Under the pieces are notes generated by a model. That model ran no database searches and was not told where the DNA came from. It saw only the letters and a list, made by a program, of their open reading frames with translations. Positions 33,708 to 42,557 of a DNA stretch of 64,000 nt are shown piece by piece. Within the stretch, counting starts at the first letter, position 1. Every line of letters starts with the position of its first letter. The stretch lies in NCBI GenBank assembly GCA_023443745.1, contig JAEZTB010000042.1, forward strand, positions 496,001-560,000, given 5' to 3'. A program made the position numbers and the translations under genes. This DNA comes from Bacillota bacterium. GTDB lineage: Bacteria; Bacillota; Clostridia; DSM-8532.

Positions 33708-35384
33708 GTGGTTTTTAATGTTTTGATAGGAGGATCAGCTGGACAAGGTATAGAATCCATGGCAGGTGCTTTGGAGAAAATACTGAAAAGGCAAGGGTTT
33801 GAAGTATTTACAATTAGGGATTACATGTCCAGAGTCAGAGGAGGTCACAATTTTATTCAAATCCGTTTTGGTATAGGAAAAATTCTTTCGCATTCTGATA
33901 ATCTAAACGGAATTATTGCAATGAATAGCGAAACTATTGAGAACCATATAAGGAAGCTTGATTCAAATGGATTTATAATTTGTGATGAGGAAATTAATTT
34001 CGAGGACCCAAAAGTACTGAAGTTACCACTTAAGAGAATTGCATTAGAAATAGGTAATGTCAGGACAGTTGGAAGTGTTGCAATAGGTTCAGTATTAGAA
34101 CTTCTAGGTATAGACAAAGCTGATACTGAGAATCTTTTTAAAGGAATGTTCAAAAAGGAAATCGCTGAACAAAATTACATAGCTTCTGAGGCTGGAAGAA
34201 AGCTTGTAACAAGAACATATGATATTATTTCAGATAATCGCGATAATAACATATTGATCAATGGGAACGAGGCAGTTGCTCTTGGTATGCTAGCTGCTGG
34301 ATGTAAATTCTATTCCGCTTATCCCATGACACCATCTACCAGTATAATGGACTATCTGGCATCTAAAATGATGGATGCGGAAATTGTGGTTGAGCAAGCT
34401 GAAGATGAGATTGCAGCAATTATGATGGCTATTGGTGCCTCTTATGCAGGCGCCAGAGCAATGACAGGAACTTCTGGCGGAGGCTTTTCACTGATGGTTG
34501 AGGCGCTGGGGCTTTCAGGCATGCTTGAAGTGCCATTGGTAATAGCAGAAGTTCAACGTCCCGGACCCACAACAGGATTCCCTACCAGAACCGAGCAAAG
34601 TGATCTGAAGTTCGTAATTTCAGCTTCTCAAGGTGAATTTCCACGTATGGTAATTGCTCTTAAAAATGCTGAAGATGCATTTTATCAAACAGTAAGGGCT
34701 TTTAATCTGGCTGATAAGTTCCAGATGCCTGTGATACTTCTTAGTGATCAATTCCTAGCAGATACGACAGTTACAATACAGCCTTTTGAATTTGATAAAA
34801 TTACAAGGGATAATTACATTACCGATTATAAATATGACGAAAGCAAACCATATAAACGGTATGAATTAACACCTTCAGGAATATCCCCAAGGATAATCCC
34901 AGGAAAAAACCAGGGTGTTACAGTGCTTGTAGACAGCGATGAACATGATGAATTCGGGCGTATAACCGAATCTTCTTCAGTTAGAAAAGATATGGTTGAA
35001 AAAAGACTACGTAAAATTGAACTGCTAAAAACAGAGTTGGAAGAGCCTGAATTTATTGGAGAAGAAAACTGCGAAGTTTTACTGCTCGCATGGGGATCAA
35101 CATGGGGGCCGGTAACTGAAGCAATTAACATGTTAAACGACGGCTCTGATAAAAAATACGGTGCTCTTGTATTTGGAGATATTTGGCCGCTCCCTACAAA
35201 AATGCTTAAAGAAAAAGCAGGAATAGCTACACAAGTTATAAATGTGGAACAAAATGCGACAGGCCAGCTTGCTTCAATTGTCTCTGAAGTAACAGGTATT
35301 TTCTGTACTGATAGTATACTCAAATATGATGGTCGACCCATGAGTTCCCAATTTATCTATAACAAGGTTAGGGGGAATGAATAA
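33708..35384 (+). CDS. 2-oxoacid:acceptor oxidoreductase, fused gamma-alpha subunit
   Basis: Subunit of 558 residues. The N-terminal 180 residues are the gamma domain (VLIGGSAGQGIESMAGALEKILKRQGFEVF, then RDYMSRVRGGHNF). The rest is the alpha/pyrimidine-binding domain (NGNEAVALGMLAAGCKFYSAYPMTPSTSIMDYLA, then AGARAMTGTSGGGFSLMVEALGLSGMLEVPLVIAEVQRPGPTTG). This is the KorA-type arrangement of ferredoxin-dependent 2-oxoacid oxidoreductases, which turn a 2-oxoacid plus CoA into acyl-CoA, CO2 and reduced ferredoxin. The start is a GTG with AGAGGTGAT. The beta subunit follows 2 bases later. Substrate could be 2-oxoglutarate, a branched-chain oxoacid or pyruvate. Confidence 0.93.
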   Translation: MVFNVLIGGSAGQGIESMAGALEKILKRQGFEVFTIRDYMSRVRGGHNFIQIRFGIGKILSHSDNLNGIIAMNSETIENHIRKLDSNGFIICDEEINFEDPKVLKLPLKRIALEIGNVRTVGSVAIGSVLELLGIDKADTENLFKGMFKKEIAEQNYIASEAGRKLVTRTYDIISDNRDNNILINGNEAVALGMLAAGCKFYSAYPMTPSTSIMDYLASKMMDAEIVVEQAEDEIAAIMMAIGASYAGARAMTGTSGGGFSLMVEALGLSGMLEVPLVIAEVQRPGPTTGFPTRTEQSDLKFVISASQGEFPRMVIALKNAEDAFYQTVRAFNLADKFQMPVILLSDQFLADTTVTIQPFEFDKITRDNYITDYKYDESKPYKRYELTPSGISPRIIPGKNQGVTVLVDSDEHDEFGRITESSSVRKDMVEKRLRKIELLKTELEEPEFIGEENCEVLLLAWGSTWGPVTEAINMLNDGSDKKYGALVFGDIWPLPTKMLKEKAGIATQVINVEQNATGQLASIVSEVTGIFCTDSILKYDGRPMSSQFIYNKVRGNE

Positions 35385-35386
35385 AT

Positions 35387-36238
35387 ATGTGCGATATAAA
35401 ATATAGTACTACAGAAACGGCTTGGTGCCCGGGCTGCGGAGATTACAATATTCTAGAAGCATTAAAAACAGCTTTGGAGCAAACTGGTAAAGAGCCACAC
35501 AAAGTATTGGTAGTTGGTGGAATTGGCCAGGCAGCCAAGACACCACAATACATTAATACCAATGGCTTCTGCGGACTTCATGGAAGGTCACTGCCGCCTG
35601 CAGCAGCAGCTAAAATTGTTAATAAGGATCTTACAGTTATTATAAATACCGGTGACGGTGATTCCTATGGTGAGGGTGGTAACCATTTTATTCATAATAT
35701 ACGAAGGAATGTTGACATAACACATTTTGTACACAACAATCAAATATATGGGCTCACCAAAGGACAGGCGTCTCCGACAACAGATGTAGGCCACATTACA
35801 GGTATTCAAACCTCTGGGTCCATGAATGAACCCATGAATCCTCTGCTTTTGGCTTTGTCTCTGGGTGCAGGCTTTGTAGCAAGAGCTTTCAGTGGGGATA
35901 AGGAGCATTTGTCATCAATTATGTATGAAGCTATAAACTTCAAAGGTTACGCTCTTGTAGACATTCTTCAGCCCTGTGTAAGCTTTAATAAAGTTAATAC
36001 CTTCCAATGGTACAGTAAGCGAGTTTATAAATTAGACGAAAGCTATAATCCAACAGATAAGTTAAAAGCAATGGAAAAGGCTATGGAATGGGGAGATCGT
36101 ATCCCTCTTGGTATATTGTATAAAAAAGAAAAACAGACTTTTAATGAAAAGTTCGAGTTCCTAAACGGAGATCTGACACTCATCGATAAAGCGACTGATA
36201 TGGAAAAGGTTAAAGGTTATTTGAAAGATTTTATGTAA
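35387..36238 (+). CDS. 2-oxoacid:acceptor oxidoreductase, beta subunit
   Basis: TPP-binding beta subunit of 283 residues. The iron-sulfur cysteines include WCPGCGDY near the N-terminus and the FCGLHGR region. The TPP/Mg motif is GDGDSYGEGGNHFIHNIRRN, followed by NNQIYGLTKGQASPTT. These match KorB/VorA-type subunits. It forms the catalytic complex with the fused alpha-gamma subunit encoded just upstream. No separate delta (ferredoxin-like) subunit gene is present, consistent with the two-gene KorAB type, which uses free ferredoxin. The gene ends at a strong bidirectional terminator. Confidence 0.94.
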   Translation: MCDIKYSTTETAWCPGCGDYNILEALKTALEQTGKEPHKVLVVGGIGQAAKTPQYINTNGFCGLHGRSLPPAAAAKIVNKDLTVIINTGDGDSYGEGGNHFIHNIRRNVDITHFVHNNQIYGLTKGQASPTTDVGHITGIQTSGSMNEPMNPLLLALSLGAGFVARAFSGDKEHLSSIMYEAINFKGYALVDILQPCVSFNKVNTFQWYSKRVYKLDESYNPTDKLKAMEKAMEWGDRIPLGILYKKEKQTFNEKFEFLNGDLTLIDKATDMEKVKGYLKDFM

Positions 36239-36252
36239 GTAAAAATTTTAAT

Positions 36253-36291
36253 AAAAAAGCTTTGTGGAATCTTTTCCTCAAAGCTTTTTTT
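36253..36291. terminator. Bidirectional terminator between convergent operons
   Basis: AAAAAAGCTTTG and CAAAGCTTTTTT form a 12-bp perfect stem. A-run and T-run flank it on both strands, so it can end both the oxidoreductase operon and the minus-strand GPH transporter operon. Confidence 0.88.
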
Positions 36292-36305
36292 GTAAGATTA
36301 AGCTC

Positions 36306-37637
36306 TTATTTTTCGGAAGCTTGCATGAACTGCTCAATTTTTGAGCGCACCTCGATTAAACGATTGCCATACAGGGGGTAAAAATAAGCAAAGGCAAGAG
36401 CAATTAAAATAAACACCGCCGGTACAAAGCTCATTAAACTCTTAATGCCGGTTACCACTGTGGCGCTTTGGTGAGAGGAAGAACTATCGTAGCCTGTAAA
36501 GGTTAATATTGCTGTCATCGCCACTGATTGAAACGCCACTGAAAGTCGCATAATCAGTGCATTTATCCCAAAATAAGCACCCTCGCGGCGGAGGCCGGTT
36601 ACTGTTTGATCCTCGTCAATAACCTGCCCGAGCAGCACGTTTGGCATAGTGATGGCACCAGTAACACCAAAGCCCATCAGTACGCCAATTACTATGCAAG
36701 AGGTGAGATTTGGCGAAAAGAAGAATAAAAAGCACCCTGCGGTAAATACCATCAGGCTGAATATATAAGCATGCTTTGCACCCTTTTTATTTGAGATAAA
36801 CACAACAAGGGGCGTTAAAACAATAGCCGCCAACAAAATGGCCGCTATTAAAATAGTATAAGCAAAATCCTGCCCCAGAACGTAGTCAGCATAAAAGGGC
36901 AGTGCCGCCAGTAGCATGGTACGGGCCGATTCTACAAACAAAACAGAGAAAACGCACAATAAAAAGCTCTTGCTTTTCAAGGTGTATTTAAAGGAATCGA
37001 CCAGCTTTATCGCTTCCGGCACCCTGTTGTTTGGGTCTTCACGCATACCGAACACGGCGATAAGCATCGTAATAACACCCACAACGGCAAATATGGCTGC
37101 CATCGCGCTCCAACCGAAGGCTTTTACCAGTGGCTCTACTGCTACTGTACCCACCATGGCACCTACAATGCCAAACACCTGTGAAATGCCCAGCAGGCGG
37201 TTACGGTCGCGCTCTTGCGGGTACATTTCCGGCACTACGCTTGTCCAGTTTAAAAGCACTGTAGTAAAGAAGGTGTCGTAAATGCAGATAGACAGGGTAA
37301 AATACAAAATTTGGCTTAAGCTGCTTTGTAATAAATCCATAGGCGGCGAAAACACTAAAAAGAAAGCAACCATCAGAGGAATCGTGCCAAATAGGACATA
37401 TGGTATACGTCTGCCCCATCGGGAGCGGGTTCTATCGGATATATAGCCCATCAGCGGGTCGTTGATTGCGTTCCAGATTGCATAGATTACCATGGATACA
37501 CCTATAGCACCGGCGTTGAAGTGAAGTGTATCAATGTAGAAAAACATCAGCCAGCTTCCAAAAGCAGTTCCCACAATACCACCGCTGAAAGAGCCGGAGG
37601 AATAACATAGTTCTCTCCATAAGGGTAGCTTTTTCAT
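36306..37637 (-). CDS. GPH (glycoside-pentoside-hexuronide) family cation symporter
   Basis: Transporter of 443 residues with about 12 membrane helices. The MelB-like motifs are AIWNAINDPLMGYISDRTRSRWGRRIPYVLFGTIP near the N-terminus and the loop around GLRREGAYFGINALIMRLS. The family takes up glycosides, pentosides or hexuronides with Na+ or H+. The ATG at 37637 follows AAAGGAATGCT; upstream in-frame ATGs would add an implausible 28 residues. It is the last gene of a five-gene minus-strand operon with two nitrilase-type proteins, a glycosidase-like barrel and an amidohydrolase, so it probably imports their substrate. Confidence 0.9.
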   Translation of the reverse strand: MKKLPLWRELCYSSGSFSGGIVGTAFGSWLMFFYIDTLHFNAGAIGVSMVIYAIWNAINDPLMGYISDRTRSRWGRRIPYVLFGTIPLMVAFFLVFSPPMDLLQSSLSQILYFTLSICIYDTFFTTVLLNWTSVVPEMYPQERDRNRLLGISQVFGIVGAMVGTVAVEPLVKAFGWSAMAAIFAVVGVITMLIAVFGMREDPNNRVPEAIKLVDSFKYTLKSKSFLLCVFSVLFVESARTMLLAALPFYADYVLGQDFAYTILIAAILLAAIVLTPLVVFISNKKGAKHAYIFSLMVFTAGCFLFFFSPNLTSCIVIGVLMGFGVTGAITMPNVLLGQVIDEDQTVTGLRREGAYFGINALIMRLSVAFQSVAMTAILTFTGYDSSSSHQSATVVTGIKSLMSFVPAVFILIALAFAYFYPLYGNRLIEVRSKIEQFMQASEK

Positions 37638-37663
37638 AATAGCATTCCTTTCATATAAGGATT

Positions 37664-38725
37664 CTATAATACAGCAGAGTAAGTGGTGCTGTAATATTTC
37701 TCGTAGAAAGCCGGGTTGCAATCAGCCCTGTAACAGCTTCTGGAGCGCTGAAGCAAAGTTAAATCCAGCTTTGACACCACAACCTCACCGGAGCTGAAGC
37801 TGGTTGCCTGGGCCAAAACGCCGGTTTCACTGCCGGTTAAATCGCAGGGGGCAAAAATACCTGCCTTGCCGGTAAAGCGCTGTTGGGCAATATCGCCCAC
37901 AAGAGCAGCCTTCACCCCATACAGCCCTGCTTCCTGTATCCGGGGCTCTATGCCGCAAAGGGCGAGATAATAATTGTATTCCTCCTGATTTGCAATAGGC
38001 AGAAGCACAATTTGAGCTCCCAAACCCTTTGCAATTTTAAAGGTTTCAAAATAGGTTGCATCCATGCAGACCGGAAATGCCAGCCTGCCCTGCGAAGTGT
38101 CTGCCACCTTTATTTCTTTTGCAAGGGTAAGGCCGAGCTCCTGCTCCAAGACTACAGGGTGGGCCTTGTTTTGTGTGGCAATCAGCTGTCCGTTTTCATC
38201 GAACAGATAGGCACGGTTATGCACCTTGCCATCCTCGTAAATAAAGCTGCTGCCTGCCATTATCGTTACCCCGTACAGCCTGGCAAGGGTAGAAAATGTC
38301 TCAAGGTATACTGCCAGCACACGCTGAGTGATCCCCTTCAACAAAGCGGTGAACAGCATGGATAAGTCGCCCCCCTGCTGCTTTTGGTGTGAGGGACGTA
38401 TTTTTTTAGTTTTGTGTTTTTGAAATAACAGCCTGGCGGGTAAAAGGCACAACAGCGGCAGCTGCCCGCACAGCTCAGGAAAAACCACCAGCCCTGCACC
38501 CTGCTGCACAGCCTGCCTGACATAGCCCTGCATATCGGACAGATATCGCTTTATGCTGCCATAATACCTAAGCTTTACTTGTACAGCCGCGGCCGTCACA
38601 GTACCGGCTTGCCTTTGCTGTACGCGTGGTGGGGGTTTATGCCCTTTGAAATACCTTTTCACCTTGTTCGCGGTAAGCCCAAGGGTTAAGAGCTTTGAAA
38701 AAGCGGTCAACAGCTTATACTTCAT
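37664..38725 (-). CDS. Carbon-nitrogen hydrolase (nitrilase superfamily)
   Basis: The protein has 353 residues with an intact catalytic triad: Glu84 in VVFPELCG, Lys187 in ATQNKAHP and Cys220 in FPVCMDA. The superfamily hydrolyses nitriles, amides, N-carbamoyl compounds or ureido groups; the branch is not clear. The first 45 residues are basic and lie before the nitrilase fold. A Lys/Gln-rich insertion of about 20 residues sits at 103-120. It overlaps the preceding nitrilase-like gene by 11 bases, suggesting the two proteins may act together. GC content is visibly above that of flanking operons, consistent with acquisition by transfer. Confidence 0.87.
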   Translation of the reverse strand: MKYKLLTAFSKLLTLGLTANKVKRYFKGHKPPPRVQQRQAGTVTAAAVQVKLRYYGSIKRYLSDMQGYVRQAVQQGAGLVVFPELCGQLPLLCLLPARLLFQKHKTKKIRPSHQKQQGGDLSMLFTALLKGITQRVLAVYLETFSTLARLYGVTIMAGSSFIYEDGKVHNRAYLFDENGQLIATQNKAHPVVLEQELGLTLAKEIKVADTSQGRLAFPVCMDATYFETFKIAKGLGAQIVLLPIANQEEYNYYLALCGIEPRIQEAGLYGVKAALVGDIAQQRFTGKAGIFAPCDLTGSETGVLAQATSFSSGEVVVSKLDLTLLQRSRSCYRADCNPAFYEKYYSTTYSAVL

Positions 38726-39428
38726 CTGCTTTGCCCCCTGTCAATTGCTGGCGGTGGTGCCGGTATAAGGGAAAATTCCGTGTATCAAAGATGGGAAAAG
38801 CCCCATAGGCTTTTTCAATATCTGCGTGATCAATTGTTTCAATAATATTCTGAGTTGTAATATCTGCCAAAAAGCCGGTAAAACCTTTTTCCTTCACTGT
38901 ATGGCTTGATACAATGACACTTGAGGTATAATTGTTTGCGTTTATGACACAAAGATGGTTGGCCTGTGCCTCACTCCAGGCGCCGAATAAAATTTGCTCC
39001 TGCCGGTAATCTCCTTCATAAAAATACTGGCTGCTTATAACAAGGTTGCAGCCCATAGCCTTTGCAGCACGCTGCACCTCCGGGTGATAGATATCTACAT
39101 CCACGCACAGCATGATTTTGCCCAGCTCGGTATTAATCAACGCAAGCTCTGTGCTTTGCACAAAGCCGGTCAGCCTTGTATTCAGATGGATTGCCTTTTG
39201 GGTGCCCAAGAGCTGCCCCTCCGGGCTGAAAAGGCTCAGACACAGATTACCTCCCAGACTGTAGGGTGCCGTTACCAGGTAGGTGCTATTAGCCTTAGCC
39301 GCTGCGGAACAAGCCGGTAGAATGTCTTCATCCTCAAAAGGCTTTTGAGGCTTTAGTACGGATAGGCTTAAGCCCTGCCTAAGCTCTTGCAGGCAGGATA
39401 CCACCTGCACCTTGAATCTTTGCTTCAT
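38715..39428 (-). CDS. Nitrilase-like protein lacking the catalytic glutamate region
   Basis: The protein has 237 residues and aligns with the nitrilase fold from the strand before the catalytic lysine onward: Lys78 in GTQKAIHLN and Cys108 in MLCVDVDIYHPE are present. The N-terminal part with the FPE glutamate is missing or unrecognisable (residues 10-45 show no match), so the triad is incomplete. It could be a non-catalytic partner of the adjacent full nitrilase, a diverged enzyme, or a gene that has lost its front end. Its stop overlaps the next nitrilase gene and codon use is like its neighbours, so it is not an obvious pseudogene. Confidence 0.75.
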   Translation of the reverse strand: MKQRFKVQVVSCLQELRQGLSLSVLKPQKPFEDEDILPACSAAAKANSTYLVTAPYSLGGNLCLSLFSPEGQLLGTQKAIHLNTRLTGFVQSTELALINTELGKIMLCVDVDIYHPEVQRAAKAMGCNLVISSQYFYEGDYRQEQILFGAWSEAQANHLCVINANNYTSSVIVSSHTVKEKGFTGFLADITTQNIIETIDHADIEKAYGAFPIFDTRNFPLYRHHRQQLTGGKADEV

Positions 39429-39448
39429 CTAGGAGACTCCTTTATGCT

Positions 39449-41227
39449 TTATTCCAAAGTTTCCAAGATTGTGTTGGATAAAAAGCCTGCCATTGTGGCA
39501 AAGGCCACACCGGTTTTAGCTGTGCCGTTTTTCACATCAAAGCTTTCGCTCAAAATATAATTATCCATCGTTACCCCTTGCAGCACCCTGACAAATTTTT
39601 CGTCCCTTCCGTTTGCCAGAAGGTAGCTGCAAATGCTTTTTATCCAGGGATGCTTCACATGCTCGCAGCCTTGCCCAAACATTTCACCCTCCTGGTAGAA
39701 ATATGGATTATTGGCAGAATAACAGTATTCCACTGTGTTACGGTAGATTTCGTCCTGTGGAGAGCAAAAGCCATAATAGCTGAGTAAAACCAGGCTGCCC
39801 GGCGGATTATCGTATATTTCCTGCCCACCCTGCTCATTGACTGCCCATGCATATATTTTTTTACCGTCTTTTTCGACAATACAATTTTTTATAATAGCGG
39901 TTTTCAGCAAATCAGCCTTTGCAGCGGGTGAAAAACCCCAGTTGGCAGCAGCCTTCAGCCCGCTCCAGGCAAGGACGTTGCAATAGGTTAAATAAGGGTA
40001 TTGTACAGGGTCATCCGATGGATTCAGCTCTGTGGCATAAAGCCCCACTTGGTTGTTGTACCAATGTCCCAGCTCTGTCAAAATAGTTTTTATTCCGCTT
40101 TGCACACAGGACTGTGCCAGAATGCCCTCGTCCTTTGTCGCAGCAATATAGCGCTCCAGGGCAATAAGAATTGCGCAAAGCTCGTCCAGTTCAAAACCGG
40201 GATACAGCACTGTGCCGTCGATATACAGCGCATGGATTCCAATATTTTTGATGTAGGTGGTAAAGCCGCTGAGCAGCACCTCTTTGGCGAAAGCTGCATC
40301 TCGCCGTAAAAGCGATGGAAATGCCCATAAGAATGTGTCGCGGGCCCAAAAGGCAGCAGACACGTAGTAGCGATGGCTTTTAGAGGTCATAAGCACCAAT
40401 TCCGCAGTATCCAGGGTATATCCGGCACTGAAATAATAGCAGAAGTGTCCGTTCAGGTTTGCTAATTTCTCCAGATGCTTGTCCTTTAAAGTGATATTTG
40501 CCAGGGTTAACGCTTCTTTAGTACGGCTGTAGAGCGAGGCTCCACCGCGGCGGCGCATATCCATGTTATGCAGTGCCGCGCCGTCTGCCTCCTTTGCGGC
40601 TGCTATATAATAATAAACCGTATGCTGCTGACCTTTTTTCAAAGAGAACTCGTGGGAAAGAGTAAAGCCCTTTTCATTTTCCTGTGCCGCATAGTCCCCG
40701 CTGCCCGATCCGGCAACAGCCAGCAGCCCGGTTGAGGAGGTCAGCTCTACTACTGCACAGCCTGTCCATTGGTTTATAAAGCTGCGCACCCCACAAGCCA
40801 GGGAATAGCTGTGAAAGATGGTTCGAGTGGTATTCTCAAGCGCAAAGTGCAGACCTGTCTCTACCTTTGCGGTGGCGCCTGCACCCGAAAGCGTTATTCG
40901 ATACACAAATCCCTGTATGCCCTCCGGCGCGTAAATTTGCATGGTTCCATCGATACCCTCTGCGGTAAAATAATAGGTCGGGATGAAATATTCCTCATAG
41001 GTCGCTTTGGTAAAGCACAGCTCCGATTTTCTACCATTGAGCCGGAGGAAGGAACCAAGCAGGGGGCTGCCGTTCAGTTCTACCACGCTGGCAGTACTTT
41101 TCAACGCGGCACTTATCGTGACAATATTTCCTTTTTCATCAATTTCCGGCAGGGATATAAAGTGATTCCCTGTCACAAAACAGGTTTCCAGCTTTTCCTC
41201 CCTTGGTACGGTTAAAATTTTTTCCAT
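39449..41227 (-). CDS. (alpha/alpha)6-barrel glycosidase-like protein
   Basis: The protein has 592 residues from the ATG at 41227 with GGAGG upstream; the frame stays open 48 codons further upstream but without a site. The N-terminal 270 residues appear beta-rich (a supersandwich-like domain). The C-terminal 320 residues show helical repeats with FWARDTFLWAFPSLL, LYPGFELDELCAILIALERY and NPSDDPVQYPYLTYCNVLAWSGLKAA. This recalls (alpha/alpha)6 glycosidases such as GH15, GH63 or GH125, or amylo-glucosidase-like proteins. I cannot fix the family or catalytic residues; acidic candidates are Asp in WARDT and the Glu/Asp pair in FELDE. No signal peptide is visible, so it should act inside the cell. 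Confidence 0.7.
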   Translation of the reverse strand: MEKILTVPREEKLETCFVTGNHFISLPEIDEKGNIVTISAALKSTASVVELNGSPLLGSFLRLNGRKSELCFTKATYEEYFIPTYYFTAEGIDGTMQIYAPEGIQGFVYRITLSGAGATAKVETGLHFALENTTRTIFHSYSLACGVRSFINQWTGCAVVELTSSTGLLAVAGSGSGDYAAQENEKGFTLSHEFSLKKGQQHTVYYYIAAAKEADGAALHNMDMRRRGGASLYSRTKEALTLANITLKDKHLEKLANLNGHFCYYFSAGYTLDTAELVLMTSKSHRYYVSAAFWARDTFLWAFPSLLRRDAAFAKEVLLSGFTTYIKNIGIHALYIDGTVLYPGFELDELCAILIALERYIAATKDEGILAQSCVQSGIKTILTELGHWYNNQVGLYATELNPSDDPVQYPYLTYCNVLAWSGLKAAANWGFSPAAKADLLKTAIIKNCIVEKDGKKIYAWAVNEQGGQEIYDNPPGSLVLLSYYGFCSPQDEIYRNTVEYCYSANNPYFYQEGEMFGQGCEHVKHPWIKSICSYLLANGRDEKFVRVLQGVTMDNYILSESFDVKNGTAKTGVAFATMAGFLSNTILETLE

Positions 41228-41247
41228 ATTGTCCTCCGACCGGCTTA

Positions 41248-42201
41248 TTATAAGAGTCCCAGTGCATTTTCTCTGAAAATACAACGGATATGTGGCTCCG
41301 GCATGTTTAAGCTGCGGCAGGCACGCAGCTGATCCAGCAGGTAGCGCACCGCAAAGCCGCGCGGAAACCATTCGCTGTCGGTACCGAATATAATGCGCTC
41401 GGGGCCTATTGTTTCATAAAATTTCCGAAACAGGCCTTCAAGGGTCAAGGTTTCAGGCATCCATTTTGCCCATAAATTGTTACCGCTGGTGTCTATATAC
41501 ACATTCCTGCTAGCCCAGCAAAGATGCAGAAGTTCTTTTGTGTAACCGCAACCGAAGTGAGGCACGATAAACCTTATTTTAGGAAAGCGCTTTGCCACCT
41601 CGGCAATAGCCAGCGGGTTCACATTGTGGCCGCTTACTATTCCGCCACCCCCGCCTAGAATACCAAAATGGACCAGCACGGGTATTTCATGAGAGTAGGC
41701 AACCTCCCATACATCGTCAAACCTTCTGTCGTCTAAAGGGGTTTTTACTACCGGGCCGAGAATTTTATACCCCTTCAAGCCCTGTTGAGAAATGGCTTTT
41801 TCCAGCTTGTCGGCCGCGCCCTCGCCCTCGATATAGTGATGCGCAAATCCGGCAAATTTGTCCGGGTGCTTTGCCACGACCTGCGCTAAAATTTCGTTTG
41901 TACCTCCGGTTACAAAAACCACCTTTTCCAGATCATAGCTCAAGGCCTCCCGATACCAGCGCTCACCCACAGCAAAGTAATCTTCGGAGGGGGCTTCCGG
42001 GGTGGGAAAGCAAAACTCCGGCAGCCATGCCTCCATAGACTTTTTGCCCTGCTCAGCTAAGATATCCCAGCGCTCCTGTCCGTAGTTTTTGACATATTCC
42101 TCGCGGTAGGGGCGCAGCCAATCATCCTGGGCAATTGGTAAATGCAAGTGGAAATCAACTATTTTAAAGTCCACCAGATCAGCTTGCATGCGGATATTCA
42201 T
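41248..42201 (-). CDS. Amidohydrolase family protein (metal-dependent TIM barrel)
   Basis: The protein has 317 residues from the ATG at 42201 with AAAGGG eight bases upstream; two earlier in-frame ATGs lack sites. The metal motif His18-x-His20 is in DFHLHLPIA. Further likely ligands are in PVLVHFG and FIVPHFGCGY, and the acidic one in IIFGTDSEWFP. This is the Amidohydrolase_2 pattern, whose members are decarboxylases, hydratases, lactonases or hydrolases. It is first in the operon with a glycosidase-like protein, two nitrilase-type proteins and a GPH symporter. The specific reaction is not deducible. Confidence 0.85.
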   Translation of the reverse strand: MNIRMQADLVDFKIVDFHLHLPIAQDDWLRPYREEYVKNYGQERWDILAEQGKKSMEAWLPEFCFPTPEAPSEDYFAVGERWYREALSYDLEKVVFVTGGTNEILAQVVAKHPDKFAGFAHHYIEGEGAADKLEKAISQQGLKGYKILGPVVKTPLDDRRFDDVWEVAYSHEIPVLVHFGILGGGGGIVSGHNVNPLAIAEVAKRFPKIRFIVPHFGCGYTKELLHLCWASRNVYIDTSGNNLWAKWMPETLTLEGLFRKFYETIGPERIIFGTDSEWFPRGFAVRYLLDQLRACRSLNMPEPHIRCIFRENALGLL

Positions 42202-42297
42202 ACCGGTTTCCCTTTCTATAGCCATAGGTAAATAATGCAGAAATGAAATGATATGTATATTTTTGTGCATATTACATTTAATTAATTGTCTAGCTTA

Positions 42298-42326
42298 ACA
42301 GTACATTCCAGAATATATTTTGTCAA
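42298..42326 (-). promoter_or_regulatory. Possible promoter of the amidohydrolase/nitrilase/GPH operon
   Basis: Minus strand TTGACA (42326-42321), 17 bases, TACTGT (42303-42298). The -35 is perfect but the -10 is poor, so the promoter may need help from a regulator not encoded here. Confidence 0.4.
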
Positions 42327-42557
42327 TGTCCGGCCCGCAATTTTGCATCCTTTAAACTTATATTGCGGATAGAAGCTGCTGACATCCTGGCTTCTGTCTT
42401 TTATGCAGGAAGGTTTTATTGTATACCTAAAATGGGCAGTTCAAAGAGGGCAGGTTACGGATTGTTGTATCAATAATTAATCAAGCAGGTGAATAATGAT
42501 ATGTTATACTGTTTACATAATGGATATCAATTTAATAAGACGTAAGAGGTGACATAA

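Noticed and set aside
42271..42557. Search for a regulator site or small gene between the amidohydrolase and ZIP genes
   Set aside because: Apart from a weak minus-strand promoter nothing convincing is present in these 287 bases.
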